A stretch of DNA of 64,000 bases from Mytilisepta virgata (lineage: Eukaryota > Mollusca > Bivalvia > Mytilida > Mytilidae): the NCBI GenBank assembly GCA_028015205.1, contig CM051518.1, forward strand, positions 51,570,372 through 51,634,371, given 5' to 3'. Both the position numbers and the translations under genes were made by a program. Positions 34,414-48,063 of this stretch are shown piece by piece (position 1 is the first letter of the stretch; each line of letters begins with the position of its first letter). Below the pieces are notes generated by a model. That model saw nothing but the letters and a program-made list of their open reading frames with translations. It searched no databases and had not been told where the DNA came from.

Positions 34414-37400
34414 CTGCAATGAAATAAATCTTTTGTTCAATTCTAAATCTATCTTTTAAAAATTAAGCACTCATATTTTCAACCTATGTCAAATTTCAAC
34501 ATCAAATTGAAAAACAATGACTATGTAATTTTCATTTAGGCATATATATATATATATATAGGCAGAAATAAAAATTCTGAGTGTTTAATTTAAAAAAAAT
34601 TGTTTAACGAATTAATATACTCATCAATGTTGTTTAATTAAGACAACAAAAATTACGGACAATCCTGGTGTGAAAAATGTCATAAAAATATTTTGCGCTT
34701 CAGTAAAAAATGGATTGAATCAATCACTCAAGTATATATCAAGACTTTCTGGTTTTTATGTGATTGCGTTCAACTGATTACATCATATGATGATTTTTTA
34801 AATTCTAATTTCCTGTTTGCTCAAGCAAACTCAGACTATCCTAACTCTCTGTTGTGTTCATGTTTGTGTTCTTTTATGGTATTTTTTGTCCGGGGTGCTA
34901 TCTGTTGGGTGGTGTTGATTGATTGGTATGTCATTGATGACCTTTCCTATTGTTTATTTTGTTTGTTACAATCAGATAATGTAAACAACAAATGCAGAAT
35001 CCAGTATTGCTGAAGGCACATAAGCTGAATTTTGTAATTATGATTTTACAATATGTTTCTTAAAGTGACATACAATACTCTAGTTTGAAAAGGCAAACTG
35101 CGCATCAATTAAAAACCCGATAGTTATGTTATAGTTTGTGAAAAGCTATTCCATGTATTGAAGCAGCAAGTGATCAGCATTTTTATTGCAGTTCTTCATC
35201 TCGAAAGTCACAATAATGTCATCAAAAATAAACCATAAGCCCACACGTGCCACTTACGGATAACCATAATGTATGCTTTTTTTTTACTGGTTGGATATTT
35301 GTTGTTTGACCCGTCCCAATCTAATTTATTGTTCAGCATTCTTTTGCAGAGCAATGAGTAAATATTTTTTTCTTATCAAATGATTAAGAAAGTTTTTAAA
35401 ACGGGAATAAAACGGGCAATACCAGTAAACATCAATATAAAGGTCGACATACACTGCTTCTATGCTTATATATAATGCACATATGACTTGCAATATAAAA
35501 AATTTGCACATTTTATATGGGAGGTCCTATTGGTAAATTACTACTGAGCCTTAAATGTTTGCTCAAATTAGGGACAGCCATAACATTGTACAGAAAAACA
35601 AGGCGCCAAACGACATAAAACATGTTGAAAAAATCTCAGAAAATAATAATAATAATAATAGTAATGCAAATTGATGGTTCGTAAATTATATTTTTTCCTT
35701 TTCTAACATAAAAAAATATACACAAATACTTAAGATGGTTAATTTGACTTATTTTTCCCTATTGTAAATAAACCTCTAAAAATATCCAAAAAAAAAAAAT
35801 TCCAAACTCTGTAGGTATAAATATGTAAAAAAAATTACTTACAAGCATTAAAACCATGTTACTCCTTACACACAATTTCAATTTTGCTTTAAACCAATCC
35901 TGTCATAAAGCCGATTTATTTACAGGGTATTGTCCAGATTTAATAGAATTAGTATTATTAATATTCACTGGCCGCGAATTAATCTATACATTAGAATAAA
36001 GGGATTAAAGGTCATATGGAGTGGACAGAAATTGTATGAATATTTTATAAATAACAAGCGGTCGTACTTCACATTACGCATTCATCGCAGAAGTATACCA
36101 TTGTAACTTAGTTTGTAATATTAACGCATTTATATTATAATAAATGAATTAAATTCTGATCGAGTCTATAAATTTAAAGGAAGGTTATGTTTAAAATTTA
36201 TAGGATTTTTCTTTCTTACTTATGTACGAATATTTGTGCTTCGTAAATTCGGATGGACACTTCAATTTCGTTTTTGATACATTTTATAACCATCCATGTT
36301 AAATACAAAAATATATAGAAAAAACATCCTATTATAACAATAATACAATAATAAAAAAATATAATAACTCATATATCAGATTGATGTATCCTTTCATTTT
36401 CATATATACATATATTTTGACCTTAAGTTTCTGGCTAGAACACGCTATGTGAAAAATAACATAACATATTACACAATATTTGATTAAAATCGATAGTAAT
36501 CAGTGTCATATTATGTTCTTATGGCGATAGATACTAATTATTTACATGTATACGTAATATTATGTTCAATGTTACAATACACTAACAGTACATGTATCAG
36601 TTAGTTGAAACCTGAACGTCGAAGTGGCGGATCTAGACCAAAACAAGTGGGTTTATGCATCTAGAAAATTGTCCATTCAAAAATGCGTAAAAAAGGTCCA
36701 AATTCAAGCACCCCTTTTTCGATTCGCAAACGCGTACAATTTATCCTTCGAAAATGTATTCTATCACACCAATTAATTTTACTGACCGGAGATCGCCAAG
36801 AATGAATTCTAATTTGAACACGAATCTTATCCATGCAAACATTAATCTTATCCATGCAAACATTCAGACAATATACACTGTATCATACAATTATTAAAAT
36901 TATATGTGGAGGCTAGGGAAAAAATTAAAATTAAAAGACATGATGCAAATTTGGTGAGAAGAAAAAGAGAATCCCAAAAAATGAGTTGACAGAGAGACAG
37001 AAATGAGTATCATCTGGAATTAAATAATGGTGTATTTTGAGAAAAAAGGTTAGGCGAAAAAAATTCGGCTCATGGATGCCGCGAAAAACACATTTCCTGT
37101 TCTTGCACCCCGCCCCCTCCCTCCAACCGTTTTAAAAATTAAAAGGTTGCTCCCTTACTACGAAAACGGATACATCTACACGTAAACAAATTACAGAAAG
37201 GGGAAATTAATTTACTCCAGTCATAAGTCGGATTTAAAGTGCTTTTAAGTAAACAAACGAGTCTAGACACTGTCTTTTTGTCGATTTAAAATAATGAAAT
37301 ACTTCCGATTTTTAAAGATGAAATCAAATTAATGGATTGGAAATGTGATCTTTAAGTGACATTGATCAACTCTGTGCTGGTAATTTGATAAATTTTTTAA

Positions 37401-38545
37401 ATGGAAAGCGGCAATACACAATAAAATTATTGATATAAACGCCTTCATGGTAATTAATTGTGATTTTAAACCTTTTTATCAACAGATGTATGCAAAATTT
37501 GTTTACTTTTTAAAAGTAAGATCACGATACTGAATTGACATCAGTGTCATATCACGAATATGAGTTTTCTGAAATATATAGGCCATGAAAACAGAACTCA
37601 CTGGTTTTCGGATTCACTCGCTCCTAAAAATCTAAAGTGAAAAAAAATTAAAAGTTTTGTAATTCTGAAATGTTCTATAACTGATCATTAAAAAAGATTA
37701 AAAGCTTTTTGCTCGCTTTCATAAAATAAAATAATTGACCTTTTGGACCTCTTTTTCAAAAGTAAATTGGAGAGAAAAATATGATAAAATAAAATATCGC
37801 TCGTTCTTTTATTTACACATGTATTACAAAATCTAAAAAAAAAAAACAACCATTCAGTCTGTTTTTGCCACAATCACAACACTTGTTTCAATTACTCATA
37901 ATTAGGTCTAAGTTTTGACCAACATTTGAGTTTTTACAAATTATGCCCAATCACGCCATATTATAATAGTACAGAAATGTGTAAGTTGTAATTGATACCA
38001 TAACCCCTAACTGTAATCCTACACATATGCTTCACAATTTCTACAAGTACAAATGAGAGAGAGAGAAAGAAAAGGAAAGAGAGAGAGGTTGAAAAAAAAG
38101 AATAAAAAACTTACATTTCAAAAAAGAAAATGACTATTCCGAACACATCGTTATTCTTATTTTCCGTAATTTTTTATCCACATCGGATGGTAGCAAAATT
38201 CAGTATGTACGATGCGTGCTTTGTAGATCTGATTTTTAAGTACTTAAAACTTATGTTTACTTATTAAAGGCCACCTCGAATGCTATTTATCATCCAGTAT
38301 TAACATTTTATCGGGCATTTAAATTATGAATTCAAGTCTTTAATATGATTGTTATGTAAAAACAGAATCCACCAAGATAAACAGTTGTAATTAAATAGAA
38401 GTGTTTTACAAACATTATCATTTCTGTCATTTACTTAAAATGAGATTAAATGGTATCTCATCTTAGCCTGGTGCACTTCAAAGACATTCATTAAGTGTGT
38501 GAATATTAAAACAGAAGTCATCACCTTAAAAATGTAATAAGAACT

Positions 38546-38575
38546 AGAGGCTGGGCCTGTATCGCTCACCTGACA
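38546..38575 (+). repeat. Repeat terminus shared with the ~165-bp family
   Basis: AGAGGCTGGGCCTGTATCGC followed by TCACCTG matches the ends of blocks 2 (21151-21185, inverted) and 3 (24508-24540). It may mark the end of a further decayed copy that runs to about 39100. Confidence 0.5.
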
Positions 38576-40937
38576 AAATGGTTCTACACAGGCACCATAA
38601 ACATATATAGTTTGTAATGCTAAAGAACATGAAAAGGACTAAATCATATTGTTTTGCTATATTTGGTGTCTTAAATGTAAAATTTTTTTAAACTTTGGCC
38701 AAGTGAGCTAAAAATAATATAATTTGTTTTTTAACCAAACCTTTTAATTTTTCTTCTGAAATTCTTTTTTGGTAAATTATTCGAGTTTTTACGGTCAATT
38801 TAAGTTCTATTTTCTACACTATACGTATCTTTACTTTATCTAAGCTTCATGGTTTTAAAATAATTTTTTTCGAAAGTAGATTTCATTGGAGCTCATTAAA
38901 TAAGCAGTGTTGACCGAGTCATCGCGGGAAGGATTTTAAGATTATTAACATACCCAATGAGTAAAACCTGAATATCATACAGATATAATCTTCGACATAC
39001 AGCAAAAATTAGTTATTCGTTTTATCCCAACTTTAATATTTGAACCTTAGGTCGTGTCTCGACAATGTCCATGTGCAGATTTCAACCCCCAGTTTGCTAC
39101 AGTTGAAGTAGGTCACGTAATACGTTATATAAAAATCCCTTTTATATATTAAAATAAACACTTTGTGAAAGTATTAAACCTTTGCTCTACATTGGGTCTC
39201 TTTTACTTATATATATATACAATAGGATGGCCAATACTCTGAACTAATAGAAGCCGAATATGGTGTAAACTTTCAAAGTTGCACCAAGCGGTACAAAAAA
39301 AAGTGTAAAAAGAGTGAATATAATTATGAAATAGTTCTTTCTTTGATCTGCAGAAGTAATTGTTTTTAAATATCTTTATTTATTACAGTTATATAAACAA
39401 ATAATGCCGGTATTAATATTTTCTGGGCATCCGAGGCCAGCTTTCGTAGACCCAAACTGATTATTTAAAGAAAAGACTTCCTAACCCTTGTGTCACAGTA
39501 TTATGCAAGTAAGTAGACAAACGTTTTTTATACGTCTTGTTTTTTTGTCTGATCTCAATAATAAAAAACTTTGAGAGGTAGCTTCCATACAACCCAGACT
39601 ACAGATCTTTTGTCTCGTATGCTTGTGACCGAAAATTTTGTTAATCAAAAATTATCATCAAAGCATTGTAATCAGACAGGCCTAAACAGGTTAACTAAAA
39701 TCCAGGTAAGGCCTTTAACAGAAATTTTATATTAGTTGAATATAGATAAACCAATGTCCTTTTGCTGTTGTTATATCTTCGGACTTATTCAATATCTGTT
39801 ATCTACATTAATATCCGTGGGCATTGAGATCGTACCACCCGGAAGTACTTCTATGCAGCCGGGGCAAGGGTTTTTTTTAATCAACATCGCGTTAGCCAAT
39901 CAACAATCGACATTTATCCAAGCCGGGGATAATTTAGAGTATAGCAGATTATTGTGACATGTGTAAAATTTTGCACATTGAACAAATAGCTATACTAGAT
40001 AAGTTGACATTTCAAATTTTGCGGATTATATATTCTTCAAAATGTATTGTGCTGAAAATGATATTAAGAGAAATAACCTTAGCTATTTTCAAATATCCTC
40101 TTAATTTCGCCATATTTTAAGGAAATACATTAGTAAAAAATCTGAAATACTAGTTACCTCAACAACCACTAAAATTTCATTTTAAAATAAACAGTTATTT
40201 GCACCCCGTGTTGTAGTTAACCATTTATTTAGAATATTCTTAACGGATTATTCATTTACATACTTAAAAGTAGGATTTTTCTAAGCTACTTACACGTTTT
40301 AACACTTAAACAGGCCGTTATATGTACTTTAGTGTTGTGTTAATCTATATTCATCGAATAAAAAATAACCCGTCTTTATATAATAGACTCACTGACCTAA
40401 TCCACAGAAAATCTTCAGATTTCCATTGAATAGAAATGATTTTCTGGCTTTGTTTCAAATCTTTACATGTAAGTCATGAAAGACAGACGATTTCAAAAAT
40501 GAAGAGTTCTTGAGTTGATATTACTCATCTTCCTTTCCAATTTGTCAATCTGCAAACAGAGCAAGAACTATCTTAAAGCTTTTTGTACTCCTGTTCTTTA
40601 AAAATTTTCCTTATACATTAAATCTTCATTTTACGTCATGCCGAGAGGAAGTTTTACGAAAAAGAACGAGAACAGAAATAACCCCATTTGTAATTAATTC
40701 ACCACAGTAGGTGGGTTCTATATTTATATCGAAACACCTCTTTCTAGATGACTGTAGGAGGTTGCAATTTATCACAGATTTCAATTACCAAACATCAATT
40801 GTTATACTTTAGTAGGTATACACATTTTGGGATATTTTAATTGCAATAAAATTTCTTTCTAAAATATCCAAACCCTAAAATTTACCTCATTAAAATTAAA
40901 TAAAGAAATGTATTGGTTAACGTGATTCCGAAACCAA

Positions 40938-41446
40938 CCCCCCCCCCCCCCCGGATGAAATAAAAATAAATGATGAACATGGTCACATGGTAACATTATT
41001 TGTTAATAGGGGGGCACCTTGTCAAAAATCTGACAGGTGGGTTCTTCCAGCACATTTGAACCCTGACCCCTTTCTAGACAAAAATTGACCATGTTACATA
41101 CAGACATTCTGTGTCTAAAATAATACCCCTTTTTAACCAGCACTCCAAATGTAGAACATTGACATCCAAATTTGGTTTCAACTACTTGTCTTATGTTTGT
41201 TTTCCCCATGTAAGTCTCTTTTTTAAATATTATTGTGACTTAAATTCTTTGTTTCTTTCAAATTATAACCCCGTTCCAACATTTCTTGACATATAACCCC
41301 ATTCCAGATAGTCAGATATTACCCCTTGGTAGAAAAGAGAAAAAAGTATACCCCTTTACAGTCGTTTTGCAAAAAAAAAAACTCGGCCCTTTTTGTCAGA
41401 ACATACCTAGCACCTCATATATAGTAAGTGCCCCCCCCCCCCCCCC
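40938..41446 (+). repeat. Repeat flanked by poly(C) tracts
   Basis: Runs of 15 C (40938-40952) and 16 C (41431-41446), each followed by GGA, bracket a segment with several CCCCTTT and ACCCC phrases. The arrangement suggests one repetitive unit or two partial copies of a poly(C)-associated repeat. No coding frame. Confidence 0.5.
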
Positions 41447-42542
41447 GGAATGAGGCCTTCAACACAGTGCAAATTTTTGCACTCCACTACAATTTCTAGA
41501 GTGCCCTAGTAAGTATATCTGTTTTTTTACTTCTTTGTTAATAAATGTATATTTCTTTACTCAAAACACGTACATGTATCTTCCATTGTTTTATATTTCA
41601 ATAAAAACCTGGTTTTCATATTACTTATATACAATTCGTACACATATTTTGTACTCAAAGACTTTTCATACTATTACTTTCTTTTAACTTGTAATTCACT
41701 CTGAAAGCATATGGAAGTAAACAAAGTTATTTGAAATTACTCCAGTACTTAAGAAACAAAAAAAGAATCACTGTCATATCTATGTTTATAACTGTTGACA
41801 ACATAATAGGGTGGAAAAATCTAACAACGCAGAGTAGATAAAAGCAATATTTTGTAAGTCGCTTAGATTTTGATCTTGTAAGTAACTATACACGTAGACA
41901 AGCTTTGTTTACAAAAATGCATTGATTTTGACGTTTATATTTCATAATAGTTATATGACCACCCCTGCAATATTATGTAATTTTACCGTCTAGAGATAAA
42001 ACGCAGTGAAAGAACATATCCATTAAGTCCAATATTGATTGAAACATACATAATAACCATGTAAAATTGCAATATTATTAACATGAAATGAAAGCCAGCT
42101 AATTTATTTTTTACAACTGTACTATATAACACGACGTTTAAATAACTCTTGCTTTGGTTTAAAAATTTCTGTTTGCAAAAAAGTAAGAACAAAATTTGTC
42201 ATGTAAATATTAAAGATTTAGTGTCTAATCCATTTTTTGTATTGTAGTATATGTATTTTTTTAGAACCTCAAACAAGATGAAATAACATGAACGATTCTA
42301 ACTTTTTCAATTAAAAATTCATTTAATTATCATTAAAACACGAAAAAGTTTACCTGTAAATAGATTATTAAATGTTAAGAATGTTTTAATCAGATTAGCA
42401 TGATAATTATCTATGATAATATTTCTTTAATATATCAAATCCTGTAAATAATATTAACTGTGCTGTTAAACATTCATATTAACACGATTTTCTCAGGGAA
42501 CTTTGAAAAAGATTTTATGGGATTTTGCGTCAAGTAGCCAAA

Positions 42543-44064
42543 TATACTCTCTCAAAAAAGAAACGCAACATACAGAAAATAGGAAATTTACTTCATATAT
42601 TATTTTCATAATTTATGATATAAATAATTTACACAGGAATGCAAAAATTGGCACACTTCTTGTTCATGAGTTCTTTTACCTTGGAATATCACAGTTTGTC
42701 ACATATTGTCAATAAATCACTCATAAATTGTCAATATCTGGTATGTCCACCATTTGCTTGTAACACAGCCCCGACTCTTCTTGGCATAGATTGAATTAAA
42801 CGCTGAGTTCGAACACGCGGTATCCTTTGCCACTCAAACTGAAGTGCCTGCTGTAATTGTTGCAGATTTTGCGGTGGTGGTTGTCGTTGGCGCACGCGCC
42901 GATCCACTTCATCCCACAAATGTTCAATTGGATTAAGATCGGGTGATCGTGACGGCCAACGGATCACATTGACATTCTGTTGTTCTAAAAAGTCTACTGT
43001 TACACGTGCTGTATGTGGTCGGGCATTGTCGTGCTGAAAAATTTCTCTCCGAATGTCAATTACGGGCAATAAATGAGGTCGTAAAATTTCTATACCTAAC
43101 AGCGTTCAGATTGCCTTGGATATGTATCAGCTGTGTGTTTCTGGCATAAGAAATAGCGGCCCACATCATAACACTGCCTCCGCCAAAATTGTCTCTCTCC
43201 ACAACACAGTTTTGCGCAAAACGTTCGTTTCGGCGCCTATACACACGTATGCGACCATCTCGCTTTTCCAGTTGAAAACGTGACTCATCGCTGAACCATA
43301 CTCTTCTCCAGTTCTGTAAATTCCATGCACGAACTGTAGTACACCATCTAACCCTCGCTCGACGGTGTTGGCGTCTCAGTGTTGCTCCAAAGTAAGGTCT
43401 TCTTGCCCTCAATCCATGAGAACGTAACCGATTGCGTACTGTCTGTGCTGATATACGGCGCAACCCAGGGACGTTTACATCTGTTTCTGTTGCAGCAATA
43501 GTCCTATTCCGCAGATGGAAAAGTCTGATGTAACGATCTTGCGCCCTGGTTGTAACACGCGGGCGCCCTGAACGTGGCCGATCTGTCGTAGTACCAAGCT
43601 GCAGGTAGCGTCCCCAAAGGCGTGAAATTGTGCTACGATGAACATTGTACGTTACAGCAACAGCATTCTGTGATTCTCCGGCCTCTAGTCGTCCGATAGC
43701 GATATTCCGGGTAGCAGCGTCTAACCTTGGCATAGCGTCACCTCATCAGAATTTTATTTTACGAATGCATTCATGAAAAGAAATACCGGGTTTTTATACC
43801 GACTGACTGAGCTAAAAAATAACCCATGATTTGCACGTGAAAGTCGACCCAGTTTTTGGCAATGCGTAAATCGTAGGGTGTCCCAGATTGCGACCAAAGT
43901 CGTTTACGGGTGGATGAATTTAAATGATTGTACCTGGAAACTTTTTATGAAGGTGTAATTATGATCATGTGTACATATATTTTGATATTTATTGGTTATT
44001 TGTCCGGAAAAATAATATTTCAAAAAGATAATCTGATGTTGCGTTTCTTTTTTGAGAGAGTATA
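42543..44064 (-). mobile_element. Tc1/mariner transposon, nearly intact
   Basis: Element 42545-44062 (1518 bp) is flanked by TA at 42543-42544 and 44063-44064. The terminal inverted repeats agree over 27 bases, starting TACTCTCTCAAAAAAGAAAC. It contains one transposase gene on the minus strand, broken by one frameshift. It is much richer in GC than its surroundings. Confidence 0.93.
42731..43733 (-). pseudogene. Tc1-family transposase, DD34E, one frameshift
   Basis: The N-terminal part (43733-43056, ATG start, 225 aa) has a paired helix-turn-helix region (about residues 5-105, with GRPR at 56-59) and the first catalytic Asp in WFSDESRF (residue 149). The C-terminal part (43069-42731, 112 aa) is in another frame and has the second Asp in FQHDNARPHTA and the Glu in SPDLNPIEHLW. 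There are 34 residues between the last Asp and Glu, giving DD34E. Together they make about 338 residues, the usual Tc1 length. The break lies near 43075-43090, where a few bases seem to be missing after AGAAAT. All three catalytic residues remain. Confidence 0.93.
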
Positions 44065-44506
44065 TTCCAATAAGTAGATATACCGAAGACAATAAAAAAA
44101 ATCTAAGGGTCATCGTTTTTGCCTTTTACAATGAAAAACAGCCAATTCATAAACGACATATAATTGCTAAGTTGTCAAAAGTCCTACAAAATGATTCAAA
44201 GACACAACATATATACATGCGTATGAATACTTTATTTTGCTATATTTTTAATAAATATTAAAACATTTTCTGCTCATCTGAATCACATTAACATAAAATT
44301 CATTAGGCCTTTATGAAAAGGATAATTATGTAATTGTAGCAGTTAACGAGACTAACGCGCATATAAGAAGGGAAAAATTATGTAAAAATTACAAAGTGAA
44401 CATGCGAGAATATCATAAAATTTGATGCTCCAAAAATTGGTTAAAAAAGGACAGAATCGCATACCTGAAGAAAAATGTGAAGAATCGAATATTATCTGAA
44501 AATAAA

Positions 44507-44619
44507 TACAGTCAAACCCGCTTTAAAGGGCACTGTGAAAATGTCCCCGTTATAAACAAAACTTGTGAAATTAACCTCTGTAAAAAGGACATATCCCTTT
44601 ATACACATGTTTGACTGTA
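44507..44619. mobile_element. pogo/Tc1-like MITE, 109 bp, TA-flanked
   Basis: The ends CAGTCAAAC and GTTTGACTG (44509-44617) are exact complements and sit between TA dinucleotides at 44507 and 44618. The interior matches the degraded copy at 13510-13694 in the opposite orientation. Confidence 0.82.
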
Positions 44620-45105
44620 GTATTTTATTTTGAAACAATCAACCTCTGGGAAAAATAATCCATTCAATCCGTTGCCCTCTCTAAATATCAAATAGTTGCT
44701 TCAATTACACATATTTATACAAATGTTAAAGCACACTTTACACACGCCACAACAAAGCGTGTCTTAACAGTACTCTACTCCAAAATTGTGAAAATTTGAA
44801 ATATATGTGTTCTAAGCTTCTATATATTAAAATAATCATAATAAAACTCTAATGCTTGGGAGTAAAAAAATTCTAATTATTTTTTTATTGGATATGGACA
44901 TAAAAGCCAACACGCTCTGAAAACGTGATAATCACCAGTACATCATAATATGACATATTTAAAATGCAACCTTACCCATGAATGACGGGCCATCGACTCA
45001 TTATTTAGAAGAAGATAAAGCTACATTCAAACTATTACTCTTCTGATTCAAGAAATATATGCACGCTTTCAAAAAAAATATTTCGACAAAAACCGAAACA
45101 ATAAG

Positions 45106-45318
45106 AAGCCGAACTCAATGGACAAATCAAAGAAGCCAAACTCAATGGACAAAGCAAAGAAGCCGAACTCAATGGACAAAGCAAAGAAGCCGAACTCAAT
45201 GGACAAAGCAAAGATGTCGAACTCAATGGAGAAAGCAAAGAAGCCAAACTCAATGTACAAAGCAAAGAAGCCGAACTCAATGGACAAAGCAAAGAACCGA
45301 ACTCAATGGACAAAGCAG
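45106..45318 (+). repeat. 27-bp tandem repeat, about 8 units
   Basis: The unit begins AAGCCGAACTCAATGGACAA and ends AGCAAAG, with a few substitutions and a shortened last copy. 27 is nine codons, so frames on both strands remain open; one + frame reads SMDKAKKPN repeatedly. I see no flanking splice sites or conserved start to support a gene. Confidence 0.92.
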
Positions 45319-46665
45319 AAAAAAAATATTACAAAAGTAACTCAACAATAAAAGCCTTGCGAAAGAGAGATAAGTAAAACAAGAAAATACAAAAATTAAA
45401 GCATTTTCAATATGAATTCAAACAGAACAATTGGGAGTGAGTTCGTCTCTTTTAACAGCTCCGGTCATAAACTTCCTCCATGCAGATGCTTATCTATGTA
45501 ATGTGTGTGACGAACGCACACAGACAACTGGGGTGATAAAAACATCTATCTGCAATTTATTTCCAGTGGTTGTCTCCTGTATGTTTTCTGTTTCGAATAT
45601 TGCGTTTAGCTGAGATCTTTTGATAACTTGATGATTTTGGACACCAATAATTATGGAGCCAATATAGAGTCGACTCATCAACATTCAAGGCCACTGATTT
45701 TATCTCATTTAACGTACTATCTACAGTAACATCAATAATATTAAATGGGTAAAATAAACCTTTAGGTGCACATGATTAAAAATTTAAATTGTTTAAGGTT
45801 TGATCTTGACATATGGCTTTCTTCTTATTTGACATTTAGCTTTCGATAATCATTTCATTTGCATCTTGCGCAATTAATTTTCCCACCATTATTTTAGTAA
45901 AAACGTGCCGTTAAATTACTTATAGAAATGATTAAAGTTTTCCTTTGATCCGCTTTTCAAGTATACAGGTATGGTTATTTATTTTCTTTATGAATCTTAA
46001 GTCATCTATTATAAATTTATAAATTGATAGTATTAAAAATCTTTGTTGTTGCCTAATACAACTTTATTACATACTTTATATATATATCATTTAAAGTTTA
46101 AATTAACATGTACTAGTATTTTCGGAAATACACTTAATATTGAGTTAAAATTTACAGTGATTCAATCCTGATATAGTACCTGTCACTTGATTCAACCAAC
46201 AGGAAGGATTTACCACACGCGGCTACAATAAAAGTTAAATTATTTGTATATTTATACATGCATTCACTTTTTAGAAGCGTTTATTAAAAAACAGACCGAT
46301 CAATTGGTACTTAAAAAAAATACTGTTATGAAATTTACAATGTTTTGTAAAAATATGAGTATTATTCTTACGAAGAGGTCTGTGCTAAATGTTTTTACCA
46401 CTTTTTGGTAAATTTGGCAAGAAAAATTGCGCTTACACAGTGTTTCGACATCTTCGGTCTTGACCACTGCCGGTTAGATTGAACACATACAATGTTTGTT
46501 ACAACTCGTGCGTGCATAACCCTGCACGTTGATTCAAGTTCTCGAGAACATTGCCAACTTAGGCACTTTGAAGAAATTTAAGACTTATTGTTTCTATTTT
46601 GAATTATTCAATTTCTGGAAAGAGAGTAGTATCTCCTTCACGTACAACTCTGTCATATACATGGA

Positions 46666-46909
46666 CATCCTCCCAAGTCAGGGTTTTGTATCCACGTTTG
46701 TTCCTTAAACCTCTGACATCACACACTCATATTTAGCGGGTCGAACATATGTGACTTAAAAAATTCTACCTACTACGCAAATAGATTCTCTTTTGACCTT
46801 GAGAAGTAACTTATGAAAATCTTTCACTTCCGACCCGTAAAATATGAATGTGCGATGTCAGGGGTTTGTAGGAACGAACGTGGATACAAAATCCTGACTT
46901 GGGAGGATG
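46666..46909. mobile_element. Foldback MITE, 244 bp
   Basis: The ends CATCCTCCCAAGTCAGG and CCTGACTTGGGAGGATG are complementary. The arms stay similar inward, with TTTGTATCCACGTT against its complement and CACACTCATATTT against AAATATGAATGTGCG. No clear target-site duplication. Confidence 0.82.
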
Positions 46910-47665
46910 ATAAAGGGACTGTTATTTTGGCTTTACTGATGTTTATCTAGGATTATCTAGGATTTTCAGGCCTCAAAAATGATAGAAATCTATTGCCACC
47001 ATATATCTCTCGTAATAAATTTTATAGTCAATTTATGTATTATGACATACCTGTTACAAGAGACACACAAAATTTGAATTATTTATCTTCATTTATTACT
47101 TACTGCTCATTACATGATTTCCACTAATTGTTTTTTTAGGACACGCATGACTGGTTTAGGTAGAAGCGTGGAGGAATGGCATTTCAGATACACACGACTT
47201 GCTTTTAGTGCTTAATAAATCCTACACTTGGTAATCCCGAGATAAAAACCCAGAGGTCACATTACTTACTGTGCCCATTACACCATATTTATCGATATTC
47301 TAAGACTTAATTAAGTTACGCATGCATTAAAAAGATTAAAAAAAAATAAAAATTCAATGTAACCTTCGACAAGCCATTTTAATGATTAAAAGTTACTTTC
47401 GTTATGTTCTGAAGCCCCATGCTCTATTAAGGATGTTTGCCTGTCTGTTTCAAATAATAACATTTCAGATAATTGTTAGTTTGAAAGGTCTTGGTGTCAT
47501 GAGCAAAAATTGGGATGGATACGTGAGATGTGTTAAGATGTTAGCCATTGAAAATTTGGTGTAGAAAAGTTTTGTATCTCAAAAGGTATTGAATTTCACG
47601 ATATTCTTTTGAAGGTCTAAATATTTGATATCTAAGTAAAACGTTTTTTTATATATTTATATCTT

Positions 47666-48063
47666 TTAAGGATGCTCGCAGGTCATGTTTTGGTCTTTTT
47701 GTCAGATTTTCGGAATCCTCAGGTTTTATCCATTTCTTAAACATGAAATTTTTTGCCCATGAACCCCCACTTTTTCTTTTATAATTCAATCATATATACC
47801 TTAAAATGGTATTTGACAAAATTTTATGAAATCCTTTTTATTTTTTCATACATTTTTGAGAGACTGAAGTGTCAATGCAAAGACAATGAAAAATCCAGAG
47901 AAAACCCATTTCCTGCAAATTTTCAAGGCCTTATAGCTCTAAAATGAGCACATGAACCTATATTTTTTTCTTGCTTATTTATTTACTATTCACATGTTCT
48001 CTCAAACTAAAACACCTATTTCAATTCCTATTTATTTCCAATTAGACCAGCGATCATCCTTAA
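47666..48063. mobile_element. TTAA-flanked MITE, copy 1 (390 bp)
   Basis: Element 47670-48059 lies between TTAA at 47666-47669 and 48060-48063. Its ends are GGATGCTCGC and the complement-like GCGATCATCC. It shares nearly its whole length with the copy at 52840-53231. A TTAA duplication is typical of piggyBac and Kolobok elements; the family is inferred. Confidence 0.85.

Larger units (their letters stand above)
34414..42542. other. Intergenic or intronic, about 8 kb
   Basis: No supported exon. It may include the first exon and promoter of the minus-strand gene, which I could not place. It holds a TA microsatellite (34542-34560), a GGCGGATCTAG-type repeat remnant at about 36620-36760, a GA microsatellite at 38054-38090 and the features listed separately. 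Confidence 0.45.

Noticed and set aside
45059..45351. Gene encoding a KAKKPNSMD-type repeat protein
   Set aside because: The frames exist only because the 27-bp unit is a multiple of three; nothing outside the array supports a gene.
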